Of a DNA stretch of 38,761 nt, positions 1-9,032 are shown one piece after another. Source of the stretch: Verrucomicrobiota bacterium (GTDB lineage Bacteria > Verrucomicrobiota > Verrucomicrobiia > Opitutales > Opitutaceae); contig JAQGOP010000036.1 of NCBI GenBank assembly GCA_028293545.1, positions 1 through 38,761 on the forward strand, given 5' to 3'. Within the stretch, counting starts at the first letter, position 1; every line of letters starts with the position of its first letter. The position numbers and the translations under genes are program-made. Under the pieces are notes generated by a model that had not been told where the DNA came from, searched no databases, and saw only the letters and a program-made list of their open reading frames with translations.

Positions 1-837
1 GCCGCCGGCGAGAATGCCGATGCTCTCGATGCGCTGGGATTGGAGAAACTGCTGCTCAAGTTTTTTCTGCTCGGTGATGTCCGTGCTGATGATCAGCTGG
101 GAACGCGGACGACCGGCTTGGTCGCGGATGATCGTGACGCGGCTGTCCATGATCAGCGGTTCGCCCGCCTTGTTGTGCAGGCGAACTTCCCCGCGCCATT
201 CGTCACTGTCAGTCAGGGCTTGGCGAGCGCCCTCGATTTCCGCGATGGCGCCGGCCCCGAACAAATCCACGGCGGAACGCCCCAACGCCTCGGCCGCGGT
301 CCAGCCGAAAATGCGGGCGGCGGCTTGGTTCCAATAAGTGATAACGCGCTCGGGATTGCTGACGACGATGGCGTCGCGCGCCTTGTCGAGAAGTTCCGCC
401 TGCTCGCGCAGCTGGGCCTCGGCATGGCGGCGCTGCTGGTGCACCGAAACCTCGGCCAGCGCGCGATGGATCGCGGGAATCAGGCGCGCGGGCCGGTCCT
501 TGATCACATAATCCGTCGCGCCCCGGCGCAGGGCATCGACGGCGTTGTCCTCGCCGATCGTGCCGGAGATGAAGATGAACGGGGTGGACATGTCACGCTG
601 GCGCGCGAGCGCGAGCGCGGAAAGCCCGTCGAACTGCGGGAGCGAGAAATCGGAAAGGATGAGGTCGAACTGCGCGGCGCGGAGCGAGGCCATGAAGGCG
701 TCGCGGGTCTGGACGCGGTCGATGACACAGTCGGGCCATTCCTCCTCCAGGAGGCTCTTGATCAATTCCGCGTCGGCCAGGTTGTCTTCAACGTGAAGCA
801 CGCGAAGCCGCTGGGGGACTGGCTTGTATTGCGACAT
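1..837 (-). CDS. Receiver-PAS histidine kinase, 3' end outside window
   Basis: 279 codons are visible from an ATG at 835-837; the frame is open to the window edge. Residues about 10-125 form a receiver domain, with acidic residues near E17/D18, the probable phosphoacceptor D63 in LSDFSLP, and K113. Residues about 145-260 form a PAS domain ending in the usual DITEQKKLE linker. The last visible residues, QRIESIGILAGG, are the stretch that normally sits just before the phosphoaccepting His of a HisKA domain, so a kinase core should follow outside the window. It starts 4 bp after the stop of the preceding response regulator and is the last visible gene of the TonB/YfiR signalling operon. Likely role (inference): a cytoplasmic phosphorelay component. 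The family is clear; the ligand is unknown. Confidence 0.9.
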   Translation of the reverse strand, partial: MSQYKPVPQRLRVLHVEDNLADAELIKSLLEEEWPDCVIDRVQTRDAFMASLRAAQFDLILSDFSLPQFDGLSALALARQRDMSTPFIFISGTIGEDNAVDALRRGATDYVIKDRPARLIPAIHRALAEVSVHQQRRHAEAQLREQAELLDKARDAIVVSNPERVITYWNQAAARIFGWTAAEALGRSAVDLFGAGAIAEIEGARQALTDSDEWRGEVRLHNKAGEPLIMDSRVTIIRDQAGRPRSQLIISTDITEQKKLEQQFLQSQRIESIGILAGG

Positions 838-841
838 GAGA

Positions 842-1297
842 TTAAATTTCCCCTTTGGAGGTGGACGGCGGTGGTTGATTGTGGATCGACCAGAATACGC
901 CCAGTGCCTTGACCGCGTCGACGAAGGCCTGGAAGTCGACGGGCTTCAAAACATAAGCGTTCACCCCCAGTTGGTAACTGCGGGCAAGGTCCTGTTCCTC
1001 GCGCGAGGACGTGAGCATCACGACCGGAATCGAGCGGAGGTTTTCGTCGGCGCGAATCGTCTTGAGCACCTCCAAGCCATCGACCTTCGGCATTTTCAAA
1101 TCCAGCAGCGCGATCGCGGGGTTGCCGGGCGGGCGCGATTGGAAACGGCCCCGGCGATAAAGGAAATCCAACGCCGCGGCGCCATCGCCCACGACCACGA
1201 TTTCGTTCGCCAGCTGGTTCTGGCCGAGGGCGGCAAGCGTCAACTCGACATCGTGGGGATTGTCCTCGGCAAAAAGTATGGTGGGAAGGGGGTTCAT
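842..1297 (-). CDS. Single-domain response regulator, Rcp1 type
   Basis: A 151-residue stand-alone receiver domain with no output domain. Visible are the acidic pocket EDNPHD (residues 11-16), the phosphoacceptor D66 in LLDLKMP, T/S in the VVMLTSS stretch, and the conserved K in LKPVDF. The extra segment around residues 45-60 (FLYRRG...) is typical of the Rcp1 subfamily found beside phytochrome-like and other kinases. Its neighbours are a membrane kinase 25 bp upstream and a receiver-PAS kinase 4 bp downstream, so it probably passes phosphate between the two. That shuttling role is inferred from gene order; the fold assignment is secure. Confidence 0.93.
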   Translation of the reverse strand: MNPLPTILFAEDNPHDVELTLAALGQNQLANEIVVVGDGAAALDFLYRRGRFQSRPPGNPAIALLDLKMPKVDGLEVLKTIRADENLRSIPVVMLTSSREEQDLARSYQLGVNAYVLKPVDFQAFVDAVKALGVFWSIHNQPPPSTSKGEI

Positions 1298-1322
1298 TGA
1301 AATCGAGGAGCAGCTTCGCCGG

Positions 1323-2765
1323 TTAGCTTACAGGCAGGGAAAAATAAAAGGTCGCGCCGCGGTCCAATTCGCCTTCGGCCCAGACACGCCCGCCGTGGCG
1401 CTCGACGATCCGACGGACATTCGCGAGGCCGATGCCCGTGCCCTCGAATTCGGCGGTGCTGTGGAGGCGTTGGAAAACGCCGAAGAGCTTGCTCACGTAG
1501 GTCATCTCGAAACCCGCCCCGTTGTCGCGGATCTTGAAAACGTGCTCCGCCTCCTTCTGCTCATACTCGATCTCGATGCGGGCGACTTCGCGCCCCCGCG
1601 TGTACTTGACCGCGTTGCCGATGAGGTTGCGCCAAACCTGGCGCAGCATCGCCGGATCGCCCTGGATGGACGGCAAGGCGCCGATGCGCCACTCCACCTG
1701 GCGGCCCTGCGTGTCGGGCGCGAAATCCTTGCAGACTTCGTCGACCATGGCGCGCGTGTCGACGGGTGAATGCCGCAGCTCCGTGCGGCCCATGCGGGAA
1801 AATGCGAGCAGCTCGTCGATCAAAGTTCCCAGGCCCTTCGTCGAACTGATGATCGTGGACAAATAGCGCCGTTCGGTGTCGTCGACTTTTTCGCCGAGGC
1901 GTTTCTGCAGGAGCTGGGCGTAACCATCGATGTGGCGCAGCGGCGCGCGCAAGTCATGCGAGACCGAATAGGAAAACGCCTCGAGTTCCTTGTTGGCCGA
2001 CTCCAGCTGGACCGTGCGGAGCGCGACGCGCTTTTCCAAATCCTCGTTAAGCGTGCTGATCTCCTGGTCGCGCGTTTCGATCTGCGCGAGCATCTGGTTG
2101 AAAGCGTCCGTCAGCCGCCCCAGCTCGTCGTTGCCGTGCTTGCGCGCCCGAGCGGTATAATCCCGGCGTGACGCAATCGAGTCGGCGGTTTCCGCCAGCG
2201 CGAGAAGCGGGTCCGAAATCTGCTTCTGGAGAATCCCGGCCACGAAATACGCAAGGAACAGGATCACGGCCATGATCAACACCGCGAGCTTCACCGACCC
2301 CATCAGCCAGTCGCGCAGCATCGCGCCGGAGTGAAACTGCAGGTACAGCGTGCCCAGCCGACGGCCGCCTTCAACGACCGGCTCGAAACCGACCAGCGAA
2401 ATCCCCTCATAACGATAGCCGATTTCGCCCACCTTCGCCGGCAGGTCCGCGGCGGTGAGTCGCGCGGGATAGTGTGCAAAAAGTTTTCCGGCCCGGTCGT
2501 ACAAGCCCGCGGCCGCGATGTTCGGATCCGCCTTCAGGGCGCCCAGAATTTCGGTGGCATCGTCGCTGTTTTGGAAAGCGAGCGCGGCCGAGCTCGTGCT
2601 CGCCGTGATCCGCCCCAGGGTCGAGAGCTGGTTCACCAGCGTCTCCCTGAAAGTCACGTACTCATAGGTGAAAAACGCCGCGCGCATCATCAGCATCACG
2701 AGGAAGCTCGTGAGCAGGAGGATGATCAGCAGCTTCTGCCGAATGGGGAGATTGCGCATCGTCAT
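1323..2765 (-). CDS. Membrane sensor histidine kinase (CHASE8-like, HAMP, HisKA, HATPase)
   Basis: 480 residues. A membrane segment lies at about 11-34, a periplasmic domain at about 36-152 resembling CHASE8 ([14 protein letters not shown] followed by a GLYD...G repeat unit), and a second membrane segment at about 157-178. HAMP follows at about 178-232 with a short coiled coil to 260. The HisKA H-box has H270 in [13 protein letters not shown]. The ATPase domain shows N384 in the N-box ([10 protein letters not shown]), a DNGAGF G1 box and a GTGIGLA G2 box. It starts 2 bp after the YfiR gene and is probably translationally coupled to it. Inference: the YfiR-like protein could present a periplasmic signal to this kinase. 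Confidence 0.93.
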   Translation of the reverse strand: MTMRNLPIRQKLLIILLLTSFLVMLMMRAAFFTYEYVTFRETLVNQLSTLGRITASTSSAALAFQNSDDATEILGALKADPNIAAAGLYDRAGKLFAHYPARLTAADLPAKVGEIGYRYEGISLVGFEPVVEGGRRLGTLYLQFHSGAMLRDWLMGSVKLAVLIMAVILFLAYFVAGILQKQISDPLLALAETADSIASRRDYTARARKHGNDELGRLTDAFNQMLAQIETRDQEISTLNEDLEKRVALRTVQLESANKELEAFSYSVSHDLRAPLRHIDGYAQLLQKRLGEKVDDTERRYLSTIISSTKGLGTLIDELLAFSRMGRTELRHSPVDTRAMVDEVCKDFAPDTQGRQVEWRIGALPSIQGDPAMLRQVWRNLIGNAVKYTRGREVARIEIEYEQKEAEHVFKIRDNGAGFEMTYVSKLFGVFQRLHSTAEFEGTGIGLANVRRIVERHGGRVWAEGELDRGATFYFSLPVS

Positions 2766-2767
2766 GT

Positions 2768-3352
2768 TTATTCCCCCGCCGTCCCGATGATTTCCGCCGG
2801 GCGCAAAAGTTTCGAGCTGAGCTTCAGGTGCGCGGCCCGCGCGGCGTCGACGTTGATCCTCAGCCGCACGCGGCCCTTGTCATTCAAGAAGCGAATGACT
2901 CCCCCGCCCTTCGTGAAGCCCTCGGAGTCGCCCACGGTCAGGACGCTGTGATCCTTCACGCGCGCGAGGATCTCGTTCATTTGTCCCGCCACGGCCGAGG
3001 CGACGAAAAGCACGTGGCAATCCCCGATGTCCTGCGGGCGCCGATAGCGTTGCACGACCAACGGCCTTCCGTTGACGAGTTCGCTGCGCACCGCGGCCTC
3101 GAGCGCGCCGCCGAACGGATCGGGGCCGACGACTCCGATCACGATCGGCGACGTCGGGCTTTCAAACGCCTGCGGCGGCCAGTCGACGAACTGCGCGAAG
3201 TTAAACAGGAACACCGCCTTCACCTCATACTCGCGCGTCGGCGCCGCCTGCGCGGGGGTGCGCAGCGCCATCGCGTACAGGAGCAGGAGAATCCAGGGCC
3301 GGATCAGGAGCTGGCGGCCCCGGCCGGAAAATATTGCGGTTAGTAGCGCCAT
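2768..3352 (-). CDS. YfiR-family (DUF4154) periplasmic protein
   Basis: 194 residues with an N-terminal hydrophobic signal segment (about 18-36, ending AQAA) and then the YfiR signature [18 protein letters not shown]. The C-terminal part has the family's [20 protein letters not shown] stretch. In Pseudomonas, YfiR is a periplasmic repressor that controls an inner-membrane signalling enzyme; here the partner by position is the CHASE8-like kinase. The ATG overlaps the end of the TonB receptor gene by 13 bp and has a good ribosome site (GGAAAGG, 4 bases before the ATG). The cysteine pairs important in Pseudomonas YfiR are not obvious here; I see only one Cys (IGDCHV). The family call is strong; the function is by analogy. 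Confidence 0.88.
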   Translation of the reverse strand: MALLTAIFSGRGRQLLIRPWILLLLYAMALRTPAQAAPTREYEVKAVFLFNFAQFVDWPPQAFESPTSPIVIGVVGPDPFGGALEAAVRSELVNGRPLVVQRYRRPQDIGDCHVLFVASAVAGQMNEILARVKDHSVLTVGDSEGFTKGGGVIRFLNDKGRVRLRINVDAARAAHLKLSSKLLRPAEIIGTAGE

Positions 3353-5355
3353 GTAGCCTTTCCATAAACCCGGCGCTGGATTTCTTCACGACTCGAATTC
3401 GGGTAGCCGTATTCGGGGTGCTGGTCGTGAAGCAAGTTTTGTCCGACCACCGCCAGCTCGACGTTCTTCGTGACGTGCCACCCGAACCGCGTTTCGACCT
3501 CCGCATAGGATGGGACCGACCCCACGGTCGCGCCTTCATGGCTCGGCCGGGTGTCGACCCACCGCAATCCAACGTCCCATTCCAAGCCATGAGGGAGATC
3601 CAGCGAAGAACGCAGGGAAAACTGCTGCTTCGGGTCCGCGGTTTCATTCAGCGCATTGTTCAAATCGAACTGGCCGGGCTTGATTCGCAGGTCTTCGCGC
3701 AGCACGCGATACCCGGCGTGCAGGCGCCAGCCGTCGCGCACGTGCATGTCGGCGGAAAATTCCAAGCCATAGGTTTCTGCCTCGAGATTGTTGGCAAAGT
3801 AAAAGGGCAGGATCGTCGCCGGCGTCAGGCTCGTGCTGCGCAGGTCGTGGTACTCATTATAGAAGGCGGACACGGAAGCGACGACCGAACCGCCGACTTG
3901 GGCGCGGTAGCCCACCTCATGCGCGACGACGATCTCGGAGGAGAAGGTGCTTCGCCCCTGCAGCACGGCAAGGAACGGCGGGGCCGCCTGCGAAAAATCG
4001 CGATCGATCCGCGACGGCGTCCGCGCGGCGCGCGACACCGCGGCCCACAGCATCCGGCTCTCCGCGAGGTTCCATTGGATCCGGATGCTCGGCTCGATTT
4101 CACGTCCCGTGTAGTCGTTGTGCTCGACCTTCGTGCCGAGCGTGAGCGCGAACGCCGGTGAAAAACGGATCTCGTCCTGCACAAAACCGCTGAACAATTC
4201 CTGGTCGAGCGCGGCGGGCAAAAATGCGAGGCTGGGCGCGTTCGTCACGCGATCCTGGGTCGACCGATAACCCAAGCCCCAGACGATGTGGTGATGCGAA
4301 CCAATCGGGAAGCGATGCTGGAAATCGAGGTCATACGTGTTGAGTTTGTCCTCAAAAATGCCCGCGGGTGCGAACAGGATCCCGCTGAGAACCAAGGCGG
4401 CCGCCGGTTGCTTCACATGCGTGTGATCGTAGTAAACTTGGAGGCTGAAGTCCGATTCCTCCGAAACCGTGTGCGTCCACCGACCGAGCAGGTTGCCACC
4501 GTCGACCGAGTCCTCGCCGCCCGCCGGCAGGCTGTCGCGGCCGCCGTACAAATCGCCCTGCACCGAAAATTTATTCTCCGGCGACACATCGCCGTCGACG
4601 CGAAAGCCGCCTTGGCCGCGATGCCAGTCGTCCTTGGCCCCGGCCCCGTTCGAGAAGACTTCGCTGTTGCGGTCGAAATATTTCCCGTAAATTCGAAAAT
4701 GCACTTTCGGCGACAGCGCGCCGCCGTAACGGATCGCGGTCATGCCGGGAAACGCCGTGCCCGCCCCGGCCTCCACGTACCAACCCTGCGTATCGGCGGA
4801 TGTCTTCGTCGTGACGTTGATCACGCCGTTCACTGCATTCGCCCCCCACAGCGTACCGCCGGGGCCGCTGATGACCTCGATCTGGTCCACATCCTCGAGC
4901 AGGTAATCCTGCACGTTCCAGACGACGCCCGAAAAAAGCGGGGTATAAACCGTGCGGCCATCGATCATCACCAGCAGTTTGTTCGCGAGCTCGGTGTTGA
5001 AGCCGCGGGCGCTGATGCCCCAGTCGTGTGAACCTTTCTGGGCGACATCCAGGTTATCCGCCAGGCGCAATGCCTCGGGGATCGTCAGCGCCCCACTCCG
5101 GCGAATATCGTCACCGGTCACCACCTGGATCGCAGAGGGCGCATCGAGCAGCCGTTCGGCGTGGCGCGACACCGAGGTCACCTCGATGGTCATGAGCTCC
5201 TCCATGCTCAGCTGCTTGAGAGAACCGATCGAAACATCTTGGGTTTGGGCCCGCACGAGCGCGGTGGAAAAAAGGAGCAAGATCGACCAGTTTGCCAGCC
5301 GCCAAGGAGGCGCGCTGATGGGACCACTTTGCGATAACGACGCGACGATACACAT
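3340..5355 (-). CDS. TonB-dependent outer membrane receptor
   Basis: 671 residues from the ATG at 5353-5355; an in-frame TTG at 5382 is less likely. The signal peptide ends near residue 36 (LLLFSTALVRA, then QTQD). Next come LKQLSMEELMTIEVTSVSR, the N-terminal stretch typical of this receptor subgroup, and a plug domain at about 62-175 (VVTGDDIRRSGALTIPEAL, RGFNT, IEVISGPGGTLWGANAVNGV). A beta-barrel follows, ending in an aromatic residue (ATWRY). It is first in the operon with YfiR, kinase and regulators, which suggests a receptor that senses or imports the signal compound. The substrate cannot be read from the sequence. Confidence 0.93.
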   Translation of the reverse strand: MCIVASLSQSGPISAPPWRLANWSILLLFSTALVRAQTQDVSIGSLKQLSMEELMTIEVTSVSRHAERLLDAPSAIQVVTGDDIRRSGALTIPEALRLADNLDVAQKGSHDWGISARGFNTELANKLLVMIDGRTVYTPLFSGVVWNVQDYLLEDVDQIEVISGPGGTLWGANAVNGVINVTTKTSADTQGWYVEAGAGTAFPGMTAIRYGGALSPKVHFRIYGKYFDRNSEVFSNGAGAKDDWHRGQGGFRVDGDVSPENKFSVQGDLYGGRDSLPAGGEDSVDGGNLLGRWTHTVSEESDFSLQVYYDHTHVKQPAAALVLSGILFAPAGIFEDKLNTYDLDFQHRFPIGSHHHIVWGLGYRSTQDRVTNAPSLAFLPAALDQELFSGFVQDEIRFSPAFALTLGTKVEHNDYTGREIEPSIRIQWNLAESRMLWAAVSRAARTPSRIDRDFSQAAPPFLAVLQGRSTFSSEIVVAHEVGYRAQVGGSVVASVSAFYNEYHDLRSTSLTPATILPFYFANNLEAETYGLEFSADMHVRDGWRLHAGYRVLREDLRIKPGQFDLNNALNETADPKQQFSLRSSLDLPHGLEWDVGLRWVDTRPSHEGATVGSVPSYAEVETRFGWHVTKNVELAVVGQNLLHDQHPEYGYPNSSREEIQRRVYGKATWRY

Positions 5356-5691
5356 GACTTTTGTTGAGAGCGAGTTGATCAAACCGGAGTTGGAAAACAG
5401 CGTGGGAAACGGAATCCGTAGGTCGTACTTTGTGAATGCCCCTGACTTGCATCAAATACCCTACCTACCGGATTTCCGGTAGTTATGCAGATTGGCAAAA
5501 TCGCGCAACATGTATGTGCGACGCTGGTTCCAGCACCTCAGCGCCACGAAGACACCGGCCGTGCCAGCGATCCCAAGATCTTGAAGCCTTCGGCGCCGGT
5601 TTTACCGCCTAGAGGGCGCAATCTAATCCGGACTATTTGGAGCCAGGCGATCGGGCTCGCCGTCCCGACGGCGCCCGGAGCCCACCCCGGG
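5356..5691. other. Intergenic region upstream of the TonB receptor operon
   Basis: This 336-bp stretch lies between the acyl-CoA dehydrogenase stop and the TonB receptor start, both on the minus strand. It should hold the operon promoter. The only clear element is the 18-bp palindrome at 5465-5482, about 110 bp upstream of the receptor start. I cannot pick out convincing -35/-10 boxes or an intrinsic terminator for the dehydrogenase gene. Confidence 0.5.
5465..5482. promoter_or_regulatory. Candidate operator palindrome
   Basis: CTACCGGATTTCCGGTAG is a perfect 8-bp inverted repeat with a 2-base centre, about 110 bp upstream of the TonB receptor start. Its size and symmetry suit a dimeric HTH regulator. 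On the minus strand it is followed at once by GTAGGGTATTTGAT. The binding protein is unknown; the position upstream of a signalling operon suggests autoregulation, but that is inference. Confidence 0.5.
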
Positions 5692-6873
5692 CTACCGCGC
5701 GCCCTCAAACATCACCTCGGCGTCCTTCAGCAGGGCGCGGCTGATCACCATGCGCTGGACCTCGGAGGAGCCCTCGCCAATTTCGCCGAGGCGCGCGTCG
5801 CGCCAATAGCGCTCGACCGGGATGTCCCGCGTATAGCCGTATCCGCCGTGAATCTGGAGCGCGCGATTGCAGACACGCGAGGCCGCTTCCGACGCGAAGA
5901 GTTTCGCTGCGGACGACTCGATCGAATGCCTCACTCCTTTGCTCGCCAGCACGGCCGCCTGCAGGATGAGGAGCTCCGAGGCGCGCACATCGACCTCACT
6001 GTCGGCGAGCATGAATTGGATCGCCTGGAAATCGCCGAGTCGTTTGCCGAACTGCTTTCGATTCAGCGCGTGCTTCGAGGCCGCCGCCAAAGCGGCATCG
6101 GCGAGCCCGAGCGAAACGGCGGCAACGCCGATGCGGCCTTTGTCGAGGCACGCGAGCGCCGCCTGCTGCCCCGTGCCGCGCGCGCCCAGGAGCTCGCCGC
6201 GCGCACCCACCAATTTGAATTCGGATGTTTCACTCGCGCGCAGCCCGCAGGTCGGGACTTTGCGCGTCGGCTGGATCTGGGATTTGTCGATCAGGAACGC
6301 GCTGATTTCCTTGCGGCCCTTCTCCGTCGTGCCGGTGGCTGCCATGATCACGAGCACATCGGCGACCCGGCCGAGCGTGATGTAACGCTTGAAACCGTTG
6401 ATTTCCCAAGAGCCGTCGGCCTGCTCCACTGCGGTCGTCTGGACGCCACCGCTGTCGCTGCCGGCTTCCGGTTCCGTTAGCGCCCAGGCCCCAAGCCAAG
6501 TCCCGTTCGCAAGCTTGGGAAACACCCGCGCGTGCTGCGCGGCGTTGCCGTTGTTGAGAATGTGCCCGGTGGCGAGCGCGTTGTGCGCGGCGATATCGAT
6601 GCCGAAGGCCGCCTGGTGCCGCGACAATTCGCGGATCGCGAGCGCATAGGCGACGTAGCCGAAGCCCTGGCCGCCGAGGGATTTGGGGACCGTCACGCCG
6701 AGGAGCCCGATTTCACCGGCGGCTTGGAAAGCTGCGCGCGGAATTTCCTCCGCGCGCTCCCAGTTTTCAGCATGCGGCGCGACTTCGCGCTCGGCGAACT
6801 CGGACACGCTTTTAAGAAACCCGTGTTCCGCGAGATTGAGCTGATCCTGAAACAACGAAGGCAGTGAAGACAT
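5692..6873 (-). CDS. Acyl-CoA dehydrogenase
   Basis: 393 residues from the ATG at 6871-6873; an in-frame ATG at 6897 would add 8. It shows the three-part family layout: helical N-domain (FLKSVSEFAEREVAP), beta domain with the FAD-site motif WALTEPEAGSDSG, and helical C-domain with NRKQFGKRLGDFQAIQF and QIHGGYGYTRDIPVERYWRD. The probable catalytic base is the Glu in IGEGSSE (about residue 367), the position used by short- and medium-chain enzymes. It faces the carboxyltransferase/AtuA cluster across a 329-bp divergent spacer, so its substrate is probably a branched or terpenoid acyl-CoA (isovaleryl- or citronellyl-like). That substrate is inferred from context. Confidence 0.93.
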   Translation of the reverse strand: MSSLPSLFQDQLNLAEHGFLKSVSEFAEREVAPHAENWERAEEIPRAAFQAAGEIGLLGVTVPKSLGGQGFGYVAYALAIRELSRHQAAFGIDIAAHNALATGHILNNGNAAQHARVFPKLANGTWLGAWALTEPEAGSDSGGVQTTAVEQADGSWEINGFKRYITLGRVADVLVIMAATGTTEKGRKEISAFLIDKSQIQPTRKVPTCGLRASETSEFKLVGARGELLGARGTGQQAALACLDKGRIGVAAVSLGLADAALAAASKHALNRKQFGKRLGDFQAIQFMLADSEVDVRASELLILQAAVLASKGVRHSIESSAAKLFASEAASRVCNRALQIHGGYGYTRDIPVERYWRDARLGEIGEGSSEVQRMVISRALLKDAEVMFEGAR

Positions 6874-7202
6874 GGGTGGAGGTTTCGATGCGCCCATCGC
6901 CCCGGCCTATCCGGTCCAGAATCCAGGCGCGCATCCGGGTTTTGTTTCCCGAAACCTAACCCGGCGATTTCCGGGCTCGCAAGGAACGACCGACCCAGCA
7001 CGTCCGGGATTACGCCGCCGCGTCGAATCCCAGAGGAGAAACGATACGACGGCCGCGCTTCGTCCACCCAGTTTAGGCCAAAAGCATGAAGCCCTTTGCC
7101 CACCTATGAACGAGCCTCTCCGCGCACATTATTGAGCCTGCTCTCGACGCGGCGCAAAGGAGTCGGGTTGCACAACGCCGCGCGGCGCGTATTTCTCGCC
7201 AC
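6874..7202. other. Divergent intergenic region of the catabolic cluster
   Basis: This 329-bp spacer lies between the divergent acyl-CoA dehydrogenase and carboxyltransferase genes and probably contains promoters in both directions. I see no convincing palindromic operator, small gene or strong promoter boxes in it. Confidence 0.45.
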
Positions 7203-8990
7203 GTGTCTGCCACCCCGTCGACCCACCCCGCGGCCAATCCCGTGCTCGAGCGTTGTCGCGAAATTGCTCTCCAGGAAACCGTGCTGCGCGAAGGCGGCGG
7301 CCCCGACGGCCTCGCCCGCCAGCACAAACTTGGGAGGCTTTTCGCGCGCGAACGCATCGCCGGGTTGGTCGACGACCCGGAGTCGTTCCTCGAAATCGGC
7401 TTGTGGGGCGCGCACGGCATGTATGCCGACTGGGGAAAATTTCCCGCGGCCGGCGTCGTCACTGGGATCGCGGACATCCACGGCCAGCCGTGCATGATCG
7501 TCGCCAACGATGCCACGGTGAAGGCCGGCGCGTTTGTCCCGATGACGTGCAAGAAAGTCCTGCGGGCCCAGCGTATCGCGTTCGAGTGCAACCTGCCCCT
7601 CGTCTACCTCGTGGATTCCGCGGGGGTTTTCCTGCCGATGCAGGATGAGATCTTTCCCGACGAGGACGACTTCGGCCGCATCTTCCGCAACAACGCCGTG
7701 CTGTCGGCCGCCGGGGTTCCGCAGTACGCGGCGATCATGGGCAACTGCGTCGCCGGCGGCGCTTATCTCCCCGTGCTGTGCGACAAAATTCTCATGACCG
7801 AAGGCAGCGGTCTTTACCTCGCGGGCCCGCAGCTCGTGAAGGCTGCGATCGGCCAGGAAACCGACACGGAAACCTTGGGCGGCGCGGCGATGCACGCCGA
7901 GATTTCCGGCACGGTGGATTTCAAGGAGAAGGACGACCCTGCCGCGCTCAAGCGCTTGAAATCGCTTGTCGGCCTGCTCGCGAATTCGCGGGGGGAAAGC
8001 GTTGATCCCAAGGCGTCGAGCCGCGCCGCCCAAATCCAAACACCCGCGGAACCAAACAGCGCGTTGGGGACAAACCGTCCCTCCCTCGCCGCCGCCGAAC
8101 CGGGCAACGCGAAGGGCCGCGCGCTGAATTCGAACGTCCAGCCCGGCACGAAACCCGCCCGCGACGAAAATCCCGGCTCGGAGAAACTTGGTTCCGAATT
8201 TCCCGCGTCGAAAATCTACGACCTCATCTCGCTCGACGGGCGCAACGAGTACGACGTCCGGGACCTGATCAGGTGCCTGGTCGATGCGGGAAGCATCGAC
8301 GAATCCAAATCCGATTTCGGAAAATCGCTCGTGTGCGCGTATGCGCGAATCGGAGGGCGCCCGGTTGGGATCGTCGCCAACCAACGCCAGCGGGCGCAGT
8401 CGAAAACGGCGGGGCTGCAAATGCCGGGGGTGATTTATGCCGATAGCGCCGACAAGGCCGCGCGCTTCATCATGGACTGCAACCAGACGCAGCTGCCGCT
8501 GGTGTTCCTGCAGGACGTCTCGGGCTTCATGGTCGGGAAGGACGCCGAGCAAAGCGGCATCATTCGCTCGGGGGCGAAAATGGTGAACGCCCTGAGCAAT
8601 TCCACCGTGCCCAAGATCACGATCATCACTGGCGGATCTTTCGGCGCCGGAAATTATGCGATGTGCGGGAAGGCGTTCGATCCGCGGTTTATCTTTGCCT
8701 GGCCGCACGCCAAATATGCGGTGATGGGCGCCGCGCAGGCGAGCGATGTCGTTTTCAACATCCTGAGCCGCAGCGCCAGGGAAAAGACGCCCGCCGAGCT
8801 CGACGCGCTGCGCGCCAAGGTGAAGGCGGATTATACCGAACAGGCCGACATTCGTTACGGCGCCGCCCGCGGCTGGGTCGATGGCATTATCCAGCCCCAC
8901 GACACGCGCAAAGTCCTGCTCCGCGCCCTTGAACTCGCGACGCGGGCCCCCGCCAAAGGCACGTTCCACACGGGCGTGCTCCAAGTTTAA
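7203..8990 (+). CDS. Acyl-CoA carboxylase carboxyltransferase subunit
   Basis: 595 residues from a GTG start. It belongs to the methylcrotonyl-/geranyl-CoA carboxylase beta family (LiuB/AtuC type), which moves CO2 from carboxybiotin to the acyl-CoA. The N-terminal crotonase half has LVDSAGVFLPMQDEIFPD, NCVAGGAYLP and GSGLYLAGPQLVKAAIG; the C-terminal half has LQDVSGFMVG and GGSFGAGNYAMCGKAFDPRF. The two halves are joined by an unusual linker at about residues 261-336, rich in Ala, Pro, Ser, Asn and Gly, which makes the protein about 60 residues longer than usual. No biotin carboxylase/biotin carrier partner lies in the window. The exact acyl substrate is not certain. Confidence 0.93.
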   Translation: MSATPSTHPAANPVLERCREIALQETVLREGGGPDGLARQHKLGRLFARERIAGLVDDPESFLEIGLWGAHGMYADWGKFPAAGVVTGIADIHGQPCMIVANDATVKAGAFVPMTCKKVLRAQRIAFECNLPLVYLVDSAGVFLPMQDEIFPDEDDFGRIFRNNAVLSAAGVPQYAAIMGNCVAGGAYLPVLCDKILMTEGSGLYLAGPQLVKAAIGQETDTETLGGAAMHAEISGTVDFKEKDDPAALKRLKSLVGLLANSRGESVDPKASSRAAQIQTPAEPNSALGTNRPSLAAAEPGNAKGRALNSNVQPGTKPARDENPGSEKLGSEFPASKIYDLISLDGRNEYDVRDLIRCLVDAGSIDESKSDFGKSLVCAYARIGGRPVGIVANQRQRAQSKTAGLQMPGVIYADSADKAARFIMDCNQTQLPLVFLQDVSGFMVGKDAEQSGIIRSGAKMVNALSNSTVPKITIITGGSFGAGNYAMCGKAFDPRFIFAWPHAKYAVMGAAQASDVVFNILSRSAREKTPAELDALRAKVKADYTEQADIRYGAARGWVDGIIQPHDTRKVLLRALELATRAPAKGTFHTGVLQV

Positions 8991-9032
8991 TCGGCGGCTG
9001 CGTCACGCTGGATCGACTATTTTTTGGTTTCG

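Noticed and set aside
7104..8984. 626-codon open frame on the minus strand across the carboxyltransferase gene
   Set aside because: It is antisense to a clear carboxyltransferase with all family motifs. High GC content keeps the opposite frame open. Its translation is rich in Arg, Gly, Ala and His without any domain.
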